NCBI GenBank assembly: GCA_021801125.1
Contig: JAJYYI010000042.1
Coordinates: 1-64,000 of the forward strand
From: Deltaproteobacteria bacterium
Lineage (GTDB): Bacteria > Desulfobacterota > Binatia > Binatales > Binataceae
Length of the DNA: 64,000 nucleotides
Direction of reading: 5' to 3'
Shown here: positions 34,829 through 43,801 of the stretch, one piece after another
How the letters are laid out: every line of letters starts with the position of its first letter
Position numbering within the stretch: the stretch's first letter is position 1
Notes under the pieces: model-generated
Told to the model about the DNA's origin: nothing
The model's input: the letters and a program-made list of their open reading frames with translations, nothing else
Databases searched by the model: none
Translations under genes and position numbers: made by a program

Positions 34829-35625
34829 TAAATCGGCTCCACTGCGGCGCCGTTCTCGCTCGGCCGCGCCTGCGCGGCTTGCGCCTGCAAGGCGCGCACC
34901 AGCGGAACACCGCGTTTACTGACGATTAGCGTCGTCAGATAATGCAGCCGTTTGGCGCGGTACGCCTCAAGCTCTCGCGTGACGATCTCCTGCTTAGTGC
35001 CTACACGGCTTGCGAGAAGTGCGCGGTCGCGCAAGCCCAGTTCGTCCAGCACTTCGACAACTTGGTCGAGCACGGCGCCGACCTTCATCAGGACCACCAC
35101 GTCGAACCGTTCCAGCAGTTCCTTCAGCTCATGCTTCTGATAGGTTGCGGGCACGATCGCGATCGCCTCGTCCGCCTGGCCCAGAGCGATGCGGCCCGCT
35201 GCCGCCGCCGCGCCGAGAGAAGAGACGCCGGGTACGATCTCGACCGCGACCTCGGGAAACTCCTCGGTGATGATCTCGTACACGTGCAAGAAGGTTGAGT
35301 AGAGCATCGGGTCGCCTTCGGTGATGAAGGCCACTGAACGATTCTCGCGGAGATGGCTGACGATCGCGCGCGCCGACTCGTGCCAGATGGGGATGAGCCG
35401 CGCGAAGTCCTTGTCCATCGGGAAGAGCAGCCCTTCAAGCCGCTGACGGCTTAGGTCGAGCATCGGCTTGATGATTCTGAGGGCGTAGCTCGACCCCCCG
35501 GGCTTGCACGACGGATAGCAGATCACGTCGGCCGCGCGCAGAATGCGCTCCGCCTTGAGCGTAAGCAGCTCGAATTCGCCGGGCCCGACGCCTACGCCGT
35601 AAAACACCGCGCCGCGAGCGCTCAT
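34828..35625 (-). CDS. cobI: (Cobalt-)precorrin-2 C20-methyltransferase CobI/CbiL
   Basis: A 265-residue SAM methyltransferase. Signatures are FYGVGVGPGEFELLTLKAER, ICYPSCKPGGSSYALRII, AFITEGDPMLYSTFLHVYEI, EIVPGVSSLGAAAAA and VVLMKVGAVLDQVVEVLDEL. It methylates C20 of cobalt-factor II/precorrin-2. It overlaps cbiT by four bases. Confidence 0.94.
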   Translation of the reverse strand: MSARGAVFYGVGVGPGEFELLTLKAERILRAADVICYPSCKPGGSSYALRIIKPMLDLSRQRLEGLLFPMDKDFARLIPIWHESARAIVSHLRENRSVAFITEGDPMLYSTFLHVYEIITEEFPEVAVEIVPGVSSLGAAAAAGRIALGQADEAIAIVPATYQKHELKELLERFDVVVLMKVGAVLDQVVEVLDELGLRDRALLASRVGTKQEIVTRELEAYRAKRLHYLTTLIVSKRGVPLVRALQAQAAQARPSENGAAVEPI

Positions 35626-36248
35626 GTCGTCTCCTGTGCGTCAGAGCGCGTCTCGGATTTGACCGCACTGATGATAAAAATTGGATTTAGCGCTTCGAAC
35701 CGCAGCAGGTCCAGAATCGGTTTGCTGCGCGAAACTTGCACCAAGGTAACGTCGAACTTGAGCTCCAGGGCCTTGAGCGTGTCTAGCGCCGCGCTGAGAT
35801 TGTCGAGGGTGATCGCGTTGATCACGAGCCGGCCGTTGGGGCGCAGCCTGGCGAGCGAGGTCTTGATCACTTCGCCCATCTCGCCGCCACTGCCGCCGAT
35901 AAACACCGCATCAGGTTCCGCCGCGATCTGCGCCAGGGCCTGAGGGGCGCGGCCGTGAATCACCTCGATCACATGGCCAAGCTCGAATTTGGCGACGTTT
36001 TGCCGCGCGATCTGCGCGTCTTCGGCATTTTTTTCCAGCGCAAAGACCTTGCCTTCATTGCCCACCAACATCGCGGCTTCAATTGCGACCGAGCCGGTGG
36101 CGGTTCCGATATCCCAGATAACGTCGCCCGCGCCTGGCGCCAGTCGCGCCACGCTCAGCGCTCGTATCTCGGCCTTGGTGATAAGTCCCTTCTCAGGCTT
36201 GCGTTGGAAGAAAGCCTCGTCAGGCAATCCTATCGAAAGACGTTTCAT
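35622..36248 (-). CDS. cbiT: Cobalt-precorrin-6B C15-methyltransferase, decarboxylating (CbiT)
   Basis: A 208-residue class I SAM methyltransferase matching the C-terminal half of CobL. Visible motifs are LPDEAFFQRKPEKGLITKAE (CbiT N terminus), DVIWDIGTATGSVAIEAAML (motif I; family usually D-x-G-x-G-T/S-G-S), VFALEKNAEDAQIARQNVAK and AVFIGGSGGEMGEVIKTSLA. It methylates C15 and decarboxylates the C12 acetate. Confidence 0.94.
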   Translation of the reverse strand: MKRLSIGLPDEAFFQRKPEKGLITKAEIRALSVARLAPGAGDVIWDIGTATGSVAIEAAMLVGNEGKVFALEKNAEDAQIARQNVAKFELGHVIEVIHGRAPQALAQIAAEPDAVFIGGSGGEMGEVIKTSLARLRPNGRLVINAITLDNLSAALDTLKALELKFDVTLVQVSRSKPILDLLRFEALNPIFIISAVKSETRSDAQETT

Positions 36249-36261
36249 ATAGTGCGAAACC

Positions 36262-37617
36262 TCAAGGCCGGTCCGCGGCGATCAGGATCAAAACGTTGAG
36301 CGCCGATACCGCCTCCAGCTTTGCGAGTTCTTCTAGCGACAACTCGCGCACGCGCTCGGTCGGACTCCCCAGGTCCTCGCACAGAAAGGCGCGATAACCG
36401 CCGGCGCCAGCTTTGAGCAGTTCTCGCGCGACCACGGGCGGGGTGTTCGACGGATCCGTGAAAATGCCCACCTTGCGATGGGGGACGATTTGCTCGACCT
36501 TGAGCGGGCGGGCGTGGAAGCTTAAGAAAGCCGCGTCGTCCCACGGCTCTTTGATCCGCGCGAACGCCTCCTGAATCGCGCTCGGCGCCGGCACAATTTC
36601 GACCTGCTCCTTGCCGAGCTTGTTCACGAGGTACCTGGCGACACCGTAAAAGTTCGGATCACCGGAGGCCAAAACCACCGCCGGCTCGCTCGTTTCCGCA
36701 AGCGTGCGGGCAAGCTCCTCCAGGTTCGCCCGAATAACGAAGCGGCGCGCCGGATGGTCGGTGAACAGCGCCAGATGACGTTCGCCGCCGCACAGCAGCT
36801 TCGCGCCGCGCACGGCTCCGAGCGCCCGGGCCGAAAGATCCTGCGCTCCGCCGGTGCCGACGCCGACGACGGTCACCGCGCTGCGCAGCGAGGGTTGGGC
36901 GCTAAGCTCATCCGCGCGTGTCCGCGTCGCGCCATCTTCGCGAACGGCGCTGCTTGACCGGCCGTCGGCGGCCTGCGCGGATGATCCGGCGCGTTGCGCG
37001 GCGATTGCCAGCAACGCGTGGATAATCGCAACCGCGATAGTGCTGCCGCCCTTGCGCCCGTGCGCGACAATCGCGGGTACGTCAAGGCGCAGCATCTCCT
37101 CCTTGCTTTCGACCGCGTTGACGAAGCCGACGGGCACCGCGATCACCAGCGCCGGCTTTACCCGTTCCTCGCGCGCCAAGCGCGCAATCTCCAGCAACGC
37201 CGTGGGCGCGTTGCCGACGGCCACCACGCTGTTATGCAAGAGCGGGCTCGCCCGGCGCATCGCCGCCACCGCCCGCGTTAGATTCAATCGCGAGGCTTGC
37301 TCGATTACCTGCGGGTCGGAAATAAAGCAGTGCGTGACGATCCCGAAACGGGCCAGGCGCGGCGCCGAGAGGCCCGCGCGGATCATCTCGACGTCGGCCA
37401 CGAGGTTGCATCCCGAGGCCAGAGCAGCGATTCCGGCTTCGAGGGCATCGCGATGAAAAACGATATTGTCCTTGAACTCGAAGTCGGCGCTGGCGTGGAT
37501 TACCCGACGCACGATCGTCCACTGCTCGGGCGTAAAGTGATGGGCGCCGGCTTCGCGATCGATTGTGGCAAAGCTCTCTTCTTCGATTTCGCGCCCGGTG
37601 GCAGTTATCTGCTGCAT
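36262..37617 (-). CDS. Fused precorrin-8X methylmutase CbiC and C5-methyltransferase CbiE
   Basis: One 451-residue polypeptide carries two B12 enzymes. Residues 1 to about 215 are CbiC (RRVIHASADFEFKDNIVFHR with the catalytic His, DVEMIRAGLSAPRLARFG, VVAVGNAPTALLEIARLARE, VGFVNAVESKEEML). After a Ser/Ala/Arg-rich linker, residues from about 248 are CbiE (VTVVGVGTGGAQDLSARALG, KLLCGGERHLALF, VVLASGDPNFYGVARYLVN, VPAPSAIQEAFARI). CbiE pairs with CbiT (next gene, 13 bp downstream) for C5/C15 methylation; CbiC moves the methyl from C11 to C12. Confidence 0.92.
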   Translation of the reverse strand: MQQITATGREIEEESFATIDREAGAHHFTPEQWTIVRRVIHASADFEFKDNIVFHRDALEAGIAALASGCNLVADVEMIRAGLSAPRLARFGIVTHCFISDPQVIEQASRLNLTRAVAAMRRASPLLHNSVVAVGNAPTALLEIARLAREERVKPALVIAVPVGFVNAVESKEEMLRLDVPAIVAHGRKGGSTIAVAIIHALLAIAAQRAGSSAQAADGRSSSAVREDGATRTRADELSAQPSLRSAVTVVGVGTGGAQDLSARALGAVRGAKLLCGGERHLALFTDHPARRFVIRANLEELARTLAETSEPAVVLASGDPNFYGVARYLVNKLGKEQVEIVPAPSAIQEAFARIKEPWDDAAFLSFHARPLKVEQIVPHRKVGIFTDPSNTPPVVARELLKAGAGGYRAFLCEDLGSPTERVRELSLEELAKLEAVSALNVLILIAADRP

Positions 37618-37662
37618 CGGCCTGTCATCCTCGATCCACCCGCTTGGCGGATGCGCTCAGCT

Positions 37663-38820
37663 TTACGCTCGAGCATCGTTCGGTCGACTTTCCTTCAGAT
37701 GCTCGAGCGCAGCATCGGCGGCATAAAGCCCCAAAAGTTTCCCGTCGAAGTCGGTCAGCATCACGCTAATCGCAAGCGGTTCACCGGCGAAACGGCGCAG
37801 ATGCTCCGCGGCGGCGGTGCAAACCTGGTCGGCCAAGGCGGTAAGCCCGCCGGCCAGCGCGATCTCCAGCGCGTGGCGGGCGGTGTTCGCGTTTTCAATT
37901 TGCGCAGCCAGTTGTGGGTCAGCGCCTAGCTTTAGCGCCATCCCGGCCAATAGCCCCAGATTCACTTTGGAGCCGGCCGCGTGGGTCATTTTCTTGCCAT
38001 CAGCGATCTTGGACAGCTTGCCTATCATGCCGGCGAAGATAGCGTGGCGCACGCCCTTGCGCGCCGCCCAATTCGCCGCGTAGCCGGCGAAATCCCCCAT
38101 TTCGATGAAGGCGACCTCTGGAAGATGCGGCAGAAGGGCCATGGCGAATTTTTCGGATTGTCCCCCCGTGGTGAAGACCAGTTCGCGCTGGCCGGCGCTC
38201 AGCGCGACGTCGATCGCGCGGGCGATGCTGGCGCGAAAGGCCGCGGTCGAAAATGGCGTGACAAGGCCGTTGGAGCCTAAGATTCCTATCCCGCCAATCA
38301 CACCTAAGCGCGCGAGCAGAGTTTTCTTTGCCAGCTCCGCTCCGTTGGGCACCGATATCGTCACTCGCGCGCCGAGGTCGCCGCGCTTGAGGTCGTCGAG
38401 CGCCTGGCGCACCGACTCGGAAATCATTCGGCGGGGCACGCGCGTAATGTCGGGCTCGCCCACTTCGAGCCCGAGACCGGCGCGCGTCACCTTACCGACG
38501 CCTTCTCCTCCGAGGATCGTGATCGCGGGGTCTTCGCTCAGTTCGACCGTCGCGAAGATTGCGGCGCCGTGTGTGACGTCAGGATCGTCGCCGGCATCCT
38601 TGATAATTGAGCAGGTCGCTGAATGGGCGTCGGACTCGCAGCGTGCCACTGCAAAACGGGCCGGCGTGCGATTGGGCAAAAGAATCGTCACCTCGCTCTG
38701 GGCCGTTTTAGTCAACAGGGCGGTAGTAGCCGCCTTAGCGGCGGCTGCTGCGCAGCTACCGGTCGAAAAGCCGGTCCGGAGCTGCTTTTTAGGCTCGAGC
38801 TGTTTGTTGGCTTGCGCCAC
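37663..38820 (-). CDS. cbiD: Cobalt-precorrin-5B C1-methyltransferase CbiD
   Basis: About 385 residues. The N terminus KKQLRTGFSTGSCAAAAAKA is the CbiD hallmark, followed by VELSEDPAITILGGEGVGKV, ITISVPNGAELA-type and LGVIGGIGILGSNGLVTPFS blocks and MGDFAGYAANWAARKGVRHA. CbiD is specific to the oxygen-independent pathway. It is first in the operon, behind the cobalamin riboswitch. Start is GTG 38820 or TTG 38838; neither has a strong ribosome-binding site, as expected if the riboswitch controls translation. Confidence 0.94.
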   Translation of the reverse strand: MAQANKQLEPKKQLRTGFSTGSCAAAAAKAATTALLTKTAQSEVTILLPNRTPARFAVARCESDAHSATCSIIKDAGDDPDVTHGAAIFATVELSEDPAITILGGEGVGKVTRAGLGLEVGEPDITRVPRRMISESVRQALDDLKRGDLGARVTISVPNGAELAKKTLLARLGVIGGIGILGSNGLVTPFSTAAFRASIARAIDVALSAGQRELVFTTGGQSEKFAMALLPHLPEVAFIEMGDFAGYAANWAARKGVRHAIFAGMIGKLSKIADGKKMTHAAGSKVNLGLLAGMALKLGADPQLAAQIENANTARHALEIALAGGLTALADQVCTAAAEHLRRFAGEPLAISVMLTDFDGKLLGLYAADAALEHLKESRPNDARA

Positions 38821-39042
38821 GTAGTTTCGTCCGGGCAAAAGTCTCGCTTGTCAGTTCGGCTGCAATTCGCCGGTGCCGGATCGCTTCGAGGCAAAAAGAA
38901 GCAACCGCGAAGGCCGCGTGCGCCGGTACGGTCAGCCGCCGCCCCGCCCGCCGGGTATCGCCCTATTCACATTGACAGGAACTGGCGTTGCGTGACTCCG
39001 CCGGCTCTCCTGCTCCCCGCAGACCAGCCCCGGAACGCCATT

Positions 39043-39215
39043 CGGCAGGTCTCCTGACTCTCGGATCAACCTACTTGCGGCAACCTTCCCGCTGCGCACC
39101 CGTCTCAGGTAACCATAGCAGCAGTGGCAGAGGAGCGCTTTCGTCCCCGATCACAGTGGCGGGGGCCGTGTCGGATTCGCACCGACTTCCCTATTAAGGC
39201 CTAGCCGCCGTCCGG
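39043..39215 (-). promoter_or_regulatory. Cobalamin (AdoCbl) riboswitch
   Basis: On the minus strand, in order, are AGGGAAGTCGGTGCGAATCC (39194 downward), then a P4-P6 core with GCCCCCGCCACTGTGA, CGGGGACGAAAG, a second GCCACTG, GGGAAGG, and the B12 box GTCAGGAGACCTGCC at 39058-39044. These are the conserved elements of the cobalamin riboswitch. It lies about 220 bp before cbiD and should repress the whole operon when B12 is abundant. Confidence 0.95.
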
Positions 39216-39478
39216 CTTACTAACCGGTATATCGGCGCGCAGTGGAAAGTCAAGACGATTCGGCGTAACGGAATCGCGCCTGGACCGTTGCCCAACTGGC
39301 CGCTGCGAGGCCAACAAAGGGGCTCCCGAGCAGATTTCCGGCCTCGCGAAAGCAACAAGCGGCAGACCTGAGGCGAAGATCGTTCGTCCGCGGATGAGAC
39401 CCGACGTCCGGACGCTTCACCCAGAGCGGCATTCCTCTGCCTAGGAACCACCGTGTGCGTTGCATTACCGCGCGCTTG

Positions 39479-40690
39479 TCAGCCCAACACACCGTTTTCC
39501 TTCAGGCGCGCGATCTCCTCCCAGCTAAAGCCGAGTTCCAACGCGACCTCTTCGCTATGCTGCCCCAATTCGGGCGCCGGTCGATGCGGCGTGTCGGGCA
39601 TAGAACTGAATCGCACCGGGTCGTTGACCACGCGGCATTCAGGAATGCGCGGATGATCAACGGCGGCAAAGGTACCGATCGCCTGCGCCTGCGGGTCTGC
39701 AAGCACCTCTGCGTTAGTTTGCACGGGTGCCCAGAACAACTCGTGACGATCGAAGATCTGAGCCCATTGATCGCGGGTGCGCGTCGCCACGATTTCAGCT
39801 ATCGCGCTGATTAATTCGCGTGAATTGCGCCGGCGCGCCTGACTATCGCAAAAGCGCGAATCGTCGACCCATTGCGGCCGTTCCAGGGCGGCGCAAAAGT
39901 TCGGCCAATGGCGTTGATCCTGCAGCATCACGAAGAAAATCCAGCGACCGTCCTGACACTGATAGGAGTTCCAGAGGGGATTCGGTCGCGCGTGCCGGCT
40001 CTCGGGCTGAGGCGGCGTACCGCACAACAGTCCTATCGTCAGATCGGTGGCGTTCATCCAGAGCCCCATCGAAAATAACGACAGGTCGACTTCGCATCCG
40101 CGACCGGTCCGTTCTCGCGCAAGCAGCGCCGCCGATATAGCGCCGGCCATTCCCAACCCGGCGGCGTGATCGATCATGCCCGGACGCTGCGCCGGAGGAG
40201 GCTCGCCGGGTTCCGCCACGGTCGCCATCAGGCCAGACCGTGACCATCCGGCTGCATAATCGAAGCCCGGACGCAGGCGGTCTGGCCCGGTATGGCCATA
40301 AGCGTTGAGGCTGGCATAAACCAGGCGCGGATTTCGCTGCCTAAGCGAGGCGTAATCGAGCCCCATCTCTTCGAGCGCGTCCAAGCGCAGATTGGTCACA
40401 AAAACGTCAGCCAAATCAATTAGGCGCCAGGCAAAATCGCGCCCTTGCGGATGGCGTAGGTCCACGGCGACCGAGCGCTTGTTGAGATTGTCAAGCTCGT
40501 AGCCTGGCGGAATAACCAGCGCTTCGTTGCCGCGCGCCGAAGTGGTCAACGCACGGATCGGGTCTCCGCCTTTTGGGCTTTCGAGCTTAATCACGTCGGC
40601 TCCCCAGCGGCCTAAAATGGCGGCCGCCGAAGGACCTGCGACCCACATCGCGACCTCAGCAACGCGAAACCCATCCAGCGGTCCTCGCAT
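39479..40690 (-). CDS. CaiB/BaiF family CoA-transferase
   Basis: A 403-residue family III CoA-transferase. Marks are LDGFRVAEVAMWVAGPSAAA, LGRWGADVIKLESPKGGDPI, LDNLNKRSVAVDLRHPQGRD, DVFVTNLR, and AYGHTGPDRLRPGFDYAAGW. The expected catalytic Asp is in RPGMIDHAAGLGMAGAISAA. It moves CoA between carboxylic acids; the substrate is unknown. It lies upstream of the riboswitch on the same strand but 240 bp away and is probably a separate unit. Confidence 0.9.
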   Translation of the reverse strand: MRGPLDGFRVAEVAMWVAGPSAAAILGRWGADVIKLESPKGGDPIRALTTSARGNEALVIPPGYELDNLNKRSVAVDLRHPQGRDFAWRLIDLADVFVTNLRLDALEEMGLDYASLRQRNPRLVYASLNAYGHTGPDRLRPGFDYAAGWSRSGLMATVAEPGEPPPAQRPGMIDHAAGLGMAGAISAALLARERTGRGCEVDLSLFSMGLWMNATDLTIGLLCGTPPQPESRHARPNPLWNSYQCQDGRWIFFVMLQDQRHWPNFCAALERPQWVDDSRFCDSQARRRNSRELISAIAEIVATRTRDQWAQIFDRHELFWAPVQTNAEVLADPQAQAIGTFAAVDHPRIPECRVVNDPVRFSSMPDTPHRPAPELGQHSEEVALELGFSWEEIARLKENGVLG

Positions 40691-41117
40691 AAAGCCATCC
40701 TCCTCGACGCTGACCCGCAGTCACGGCGTCGCGGTCGCCGGCCTGCCGGCAAACCATTTCAGGTGGGGACAGGTTGAGCAACTGCGTTCGCCTTTGCCCG
40801 CCGATCCTTGACCTTTTTTCATAACAAGCTCGCTGGGTGCGGGAAATAGCCGGGCGGTTTGAGATGATGCCGCAACCTAGACTTGCCTGAATGCCTTTTA
40901 TCGCACCAGCTCGCGCTCGGTCTCTCGCAGGCCCGGATGACCAAACGAGAAGCCGAAAGACCACTTTGGCAACCGCGGGAAAGCCTTGTTGGCGAACGCG
41001 ATGGACGGGCTCGCTCGTCTTGACCGTGCGCAAAGACGCGTTGTATAGGTCAGATACTGTCAAGGGGGCAGAGCTCCGACCTGTGCTGTGGGTACCTTTT
41101 GGAGGGGGCAGCACTAC
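40691..41117. other. 427-bp divergent intergenic region
   Basis: It separates the CoA-transferase start from the Rieske/PQQ dehydrogenase genes and must contain both promoters. No gene, tRNA or clear promoter hexamers were recognised. GGAGGGGG at about 41100-41107 is the ribosome-binding site of the Rieske gene. Confidence 0.5.
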
Positions 41118-41765
41118 GTGAGCGTGCCGTTAGACCATCTCCGGAACTCTCGCGGCCAAGCTGCAAGCGCTTGCGCCGCCCGCGCCCTGTTATCCGCCGC
41201 ACGCACGCTTTCGCGGCGCGCCCTGTTGAAGGCTGCGGTCTGTGCCGGGTTAGCGCTTAACCTAACTGACGCGGTGCGCGCTGACGACGTAGACGTCCGC
41301 GCCATGCGTCCCGAGGTGGGGGACGTTTTGGTTTTCGCCAACGAAGCTACCCCGCGCAAGATGATACGGGTACCGGACTTGCCCGTGGGCGGCGCACCGG
41401 TGTTCGCCTGGCCGATGGACCCCAGGACAGGCATCGTTCGCGACGGCACGCGGCTCAATCGCCTGTTGGTGCTTCGCTTAGACCCGGCGAAGCTTTCCGC
41501 GGTGACCCGCGCTCATGCGGCTGACGGCGTCGTGGCTTACTCTGCCGTCTGCACGCACGAGGGATGTCCGGTGACCGAGTGGTTAAGCCAACAGCGCGTG
41601 CTTCAGTGTCCGTGCCACGGCTCGCAGTACGACCCCGCCGATGTCGCGAACGTGGTCAAGGGCCCGACGCTTTATCGGCTGGCCAACCTTCCGCTTCGGA
41701 AGGTGGATGGAGCACTGGTGGTGGCCGGCAAATTTATTGGCAGGCTTGGGGCCCAAGGAGCCTGA
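41118..41765 (+). CDS. Tat-exported Rieske [2Fe-2S] protein
   Basis: A 215-residue protein. A twin-arginine signal is visible (LSRRALLKAAVCAGLALNL, cleavage near AVRA). The C-terminal Rieske domain has both cluster boxes, CTHEGCPV and CPCHGSQYDPAD. It lacks the N-terminal transmembrane anchor form of bc-complex Rieske subunits and is probably a soluble or Tat-anchored electron carrier. It lies 118 bp upstream of the PQQ dehydrogenase on the same strand, so it may accept electrons from it. GTG 41118 is chosen because GGAGGGGG lies about 10 nt before it; the frame opens at ATG 41088. Confidence 0.85.
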   Translation: MSVPLDHLRNSRGQAASACAARALLSAARTLSRRALLKAAVCAGLALNLTDAVRADDVDVRAMRPEVGDVLVFANEATPRKMIRVPDLPVGGAPVFAWPMDPRTGIVRDGTRLNRLLVLRLDPAKLSAVTRAHAADGVVAYSAVCTHEGCPVTEWLSQQRVLQCPCHGSQYDPADVANVVKGPTLYRLANLPLRKVDGALVVAGKFIGRLGAQGA

Positions 41766-41883
41766 CTTCTTACCTCGACTCATCCCTCACGACTAGTCCC
41801 TGAAAGGCCCGTTGGCGCGCTCGCTTTTGGTTTCGCACCAAGCCTGCGCATCCAAGATGAGCTCAAAGAGGGGGGACTAAACT

Positions 41884-43620
41884 ATGAGTCGAAACGCGCT
41901 TAGGCGCTTGGCGGCGCTGGCGGCGCTAGCCTGCGTCGGATTTTTCGCCTCATCCGCGGCCGCCGACAGCATCGAGAATTACCGCACGGTCTCGGATCAG
42001 CGCCTGCAGTCGCCCGAGCCGGAGAACTGGCTGATGATCCGGCGGACGTACAACGGATGGGGCTACAGTCCGTTGTCCCAGATCAATCGCGACAACGTCA
42101 AGAACCTCGTGCCGGTATGGCTGTTTTCCACCGGCGTTACCGAGGGGCATGAGTCTCCGCCGATCGTCAATAACGGCGTGATGTTCATCTCCACTCCTCA
42201 AGCGCAAGTGATCGCCTTGGACGCGAAAAGCGGCAAGGAATTATGGCGCTACCGAAAGCAGCTTCCCGAAGATCTCTTCCAACTTCATCCCACCAACCGC
42301 GGCGTAGCCCTCTACGGCGACCGCGTATACGTGACGACCACCGACGCGCATCTGATCGCCCTGGAGGCGAAGACCGGAAAGGTGGCTTGGGACCGCACCG
42401 TTTCGGACTATAAGAGCGGGTACTACATGACGTGCGCGCCCTTGATCGTAAAGGGTAAGGTGATCGTAGGCACCTCGGGTGGAGAGTATGGCGTGCGCGG
42501 CTTCGTGGCGGCCTTTGACGCGGCCAACGGAGAGCCGCTATGGAAGACTTTCACCATACCCGGGACGGGTGAGCCAGGCAACGAAACCTGGCCCGGTGAT
42601 TCCTGGAAACACGGCGGAGCGCCGGCCTGGATGACCGGCAACTACGACCCGCAGCTCAATCTCGTTTACTGGGGCACGGGCAACCCCGGGCCCTGGCCGC
42701 CGAATGTGCGCAAGGGCGACAATTTGTACGCGACGTCCGTGCTCGCTATCGACCCTGAGACCGGAAAAATCAAAGCCTACCATCAGTACCAGTGGAACGA
42801 CGCCTGGGACTGGGACGAGGTTCGCGCACCGTTAATCATCGATATCGATAAAGGCGGGCAGGTAGTCAAAGAGCTGGTGCACTCGGGGCGCGACGGCTAT
42901 TTATGGCAATTCGAACGGCGGTCCGACAAGATCAGCTATCTGTCGGCGCAGCCTTTCGTTTACCAGAACGTCTTCACCAATCTCGATCCCGAAACCGGCC
43001 GTCCGCAGTATGATTCCAGGCGCATTTTCTCCAGCACCAGCAGCGCTTCTTTTTGCCCTTCGCTGTGGGGCGGCGACGACTGGGCGCTGGAAGCGTACAG
43101 CCCCAAGACCGGCTACTTGTACATTCCGGTCAACGAGAATCTTTGCAGCAAGCTCGAGGGCAAGCTCGGTCCTTACGAAGCAGGGCAACTCTTCATCGGC
43201 GCCGACATCAGCAAGAACTTGGCCTACGTGCGGGAAGGTGCTGACCATATCGGGGAGCTGCAGGCCTGGGACCTGAAGAATAATCGCAAGGTTTGGACGC
43301 ACGTTTTCCCCAAGTCACAGAACTTTGGCGGGATATTGGCCACCGGCGGGAACGTCATTTTCATGGGCGGCACCAACGACCGGATGTTTCGCGCATTTGA
43401 CGCCGAGACCGGAGACGTGCTCTGGGAGCAGCCTACGAATTCCGGTGTGGTCGCGCCGCCGGCAGCCTACGAAGTGGACGGCGTCGAATACATTGCCGTG
43501 CAGTCCGGATGGGGCGTCGATCCGCAGCGCGTCCAGGACATCTTCAACAAAGATTATCCGCAGTACCGCGGCGTGGTTCCGCAGGGCGGCGTCGTGTGGG
43601 CGTTCGCGCTCAGGAAGTAA
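41884..43620 (+). CDS. PQQ-dependent alcohol dehydrogenase, lanthanide-type (XoxF-like)
   Basis: A 578-residue periplasmic quinoprotein. Residues 1-27 are a signal peptide (LAALAALACVGFFASSAAA). The eight-bladed propeller shows docking repeats such as ALDAKSGKELWRY, AFDAANGEPLWKT and AFDAETGDVLWEQ. Metal and cofactor residues inferred by family: Glu201 (SGGEYGVRG), Asn267 (GTGNPGPW), catalytic Asp309 and a second Asp311 in AWDWDEV. The Asp two residues after the catalytic one is the lanthanide-coordinating signature of XoxF/ExaF enzymes (Ca enzymes have Ala/Ser). The vicinal Cys-Cys of methanol dehydrogenases is absent. Substrate could be methanol or another alcohol. ATG 41884 follows GAGGGGGGAC. 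Confidence 0.88.
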   Translation: MSRNALRRLAALAALACVGFFASSAAADSIENYRTVSDQRLQSPEPENWLMIRRTYNGWGYSPLSQINRDNVKNLVPVWLFSTGVTEGHESPPIVNNGVMFISTPQAQVIALDAKSGKELWRYRKQLPEDLFQLHPTNRGVALYGDRVYVTTTDAHLIALEAKTGKVAWDRTVSDYKSGYYMTCAPLIVKGKVIVGTSGGEYGVRGFVAAFDAANGEPLWKTFTIPGTGEPGNETWPGDSWKHGGAPAWMTGNYDPQLNLVYWGTGNPGPWPPNVRKGDNLYATSVLAIDPETGKIKAYHQYQWNDAWDWDEVRAPLIIDIDKGGQVVKELVHSGRDGYLWQFERRSDKISYLSAQPFVYQNVFTNLDPETGRPQYDSRRIFSSTSSASFCPSLWGGDDWALEAYSPKTGYLYIPVNENLCSKLEGKLGPYEAGQLFIGADISKNLAYVREGADHIGELQAWDLKNNRKVWTHVFPKSQNFGGILATGGNVIFMGGTNDRMFRAFDAETGDVLWEQPTNSGVVAPPAAYEVDGVEYIAVQSGWGVDPQRVQDIFNKDYPQYRGVVPQGGVVWAFALRK

Positions 43621-43638
43621 CTGTAGGCGCGAATTTTC

Positions 43639-43680
43639 GCAGTCAGGGGCGTGTCGTCTGCGCGGCACGCCCCTGACTGC
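43639..43680. terminator. 15-bp perfect hairpin after the PQQ dehydrogenase
   Basis: GCAGTCAGGGGCGTG (43639-43653) is fully complementary to CACGCCCCTGACTGC (43666-43680), with a 12-base loop. It begins 19 bp after the stop codon. No U-run follows, so it may stabilise the 3' end rather than terminate by itself. Confidence 0.65.
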
Positions 43681-43757
43681 CGCGGTTGAGGCGAAGGGAG
43701 GTCGCGCGCGGGTTGCATTAGCTTGCGTTCGCCGCACTTCTTTGGCCTCGCGTATCG

Positions 43758-43801
43758 AAAAACGTTCGCTGCTCCAGCTGTCGAGCCGAGCGAACGTTTT
43801 T
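43758..43801. terminator. Bidirectional intrinsic terminator
   Basis: AAAAACGTTCGCT (43758-43770) pairs perfectly with AGCGAACGTTTTT (43789-43801), giving an A-run before and a U-run after a 13-bp stem with an 18-base loop. It ends the Rieske/PQQ dehydrogenase transcript and isolates it from the genes that follow. Confidence 0.8.
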
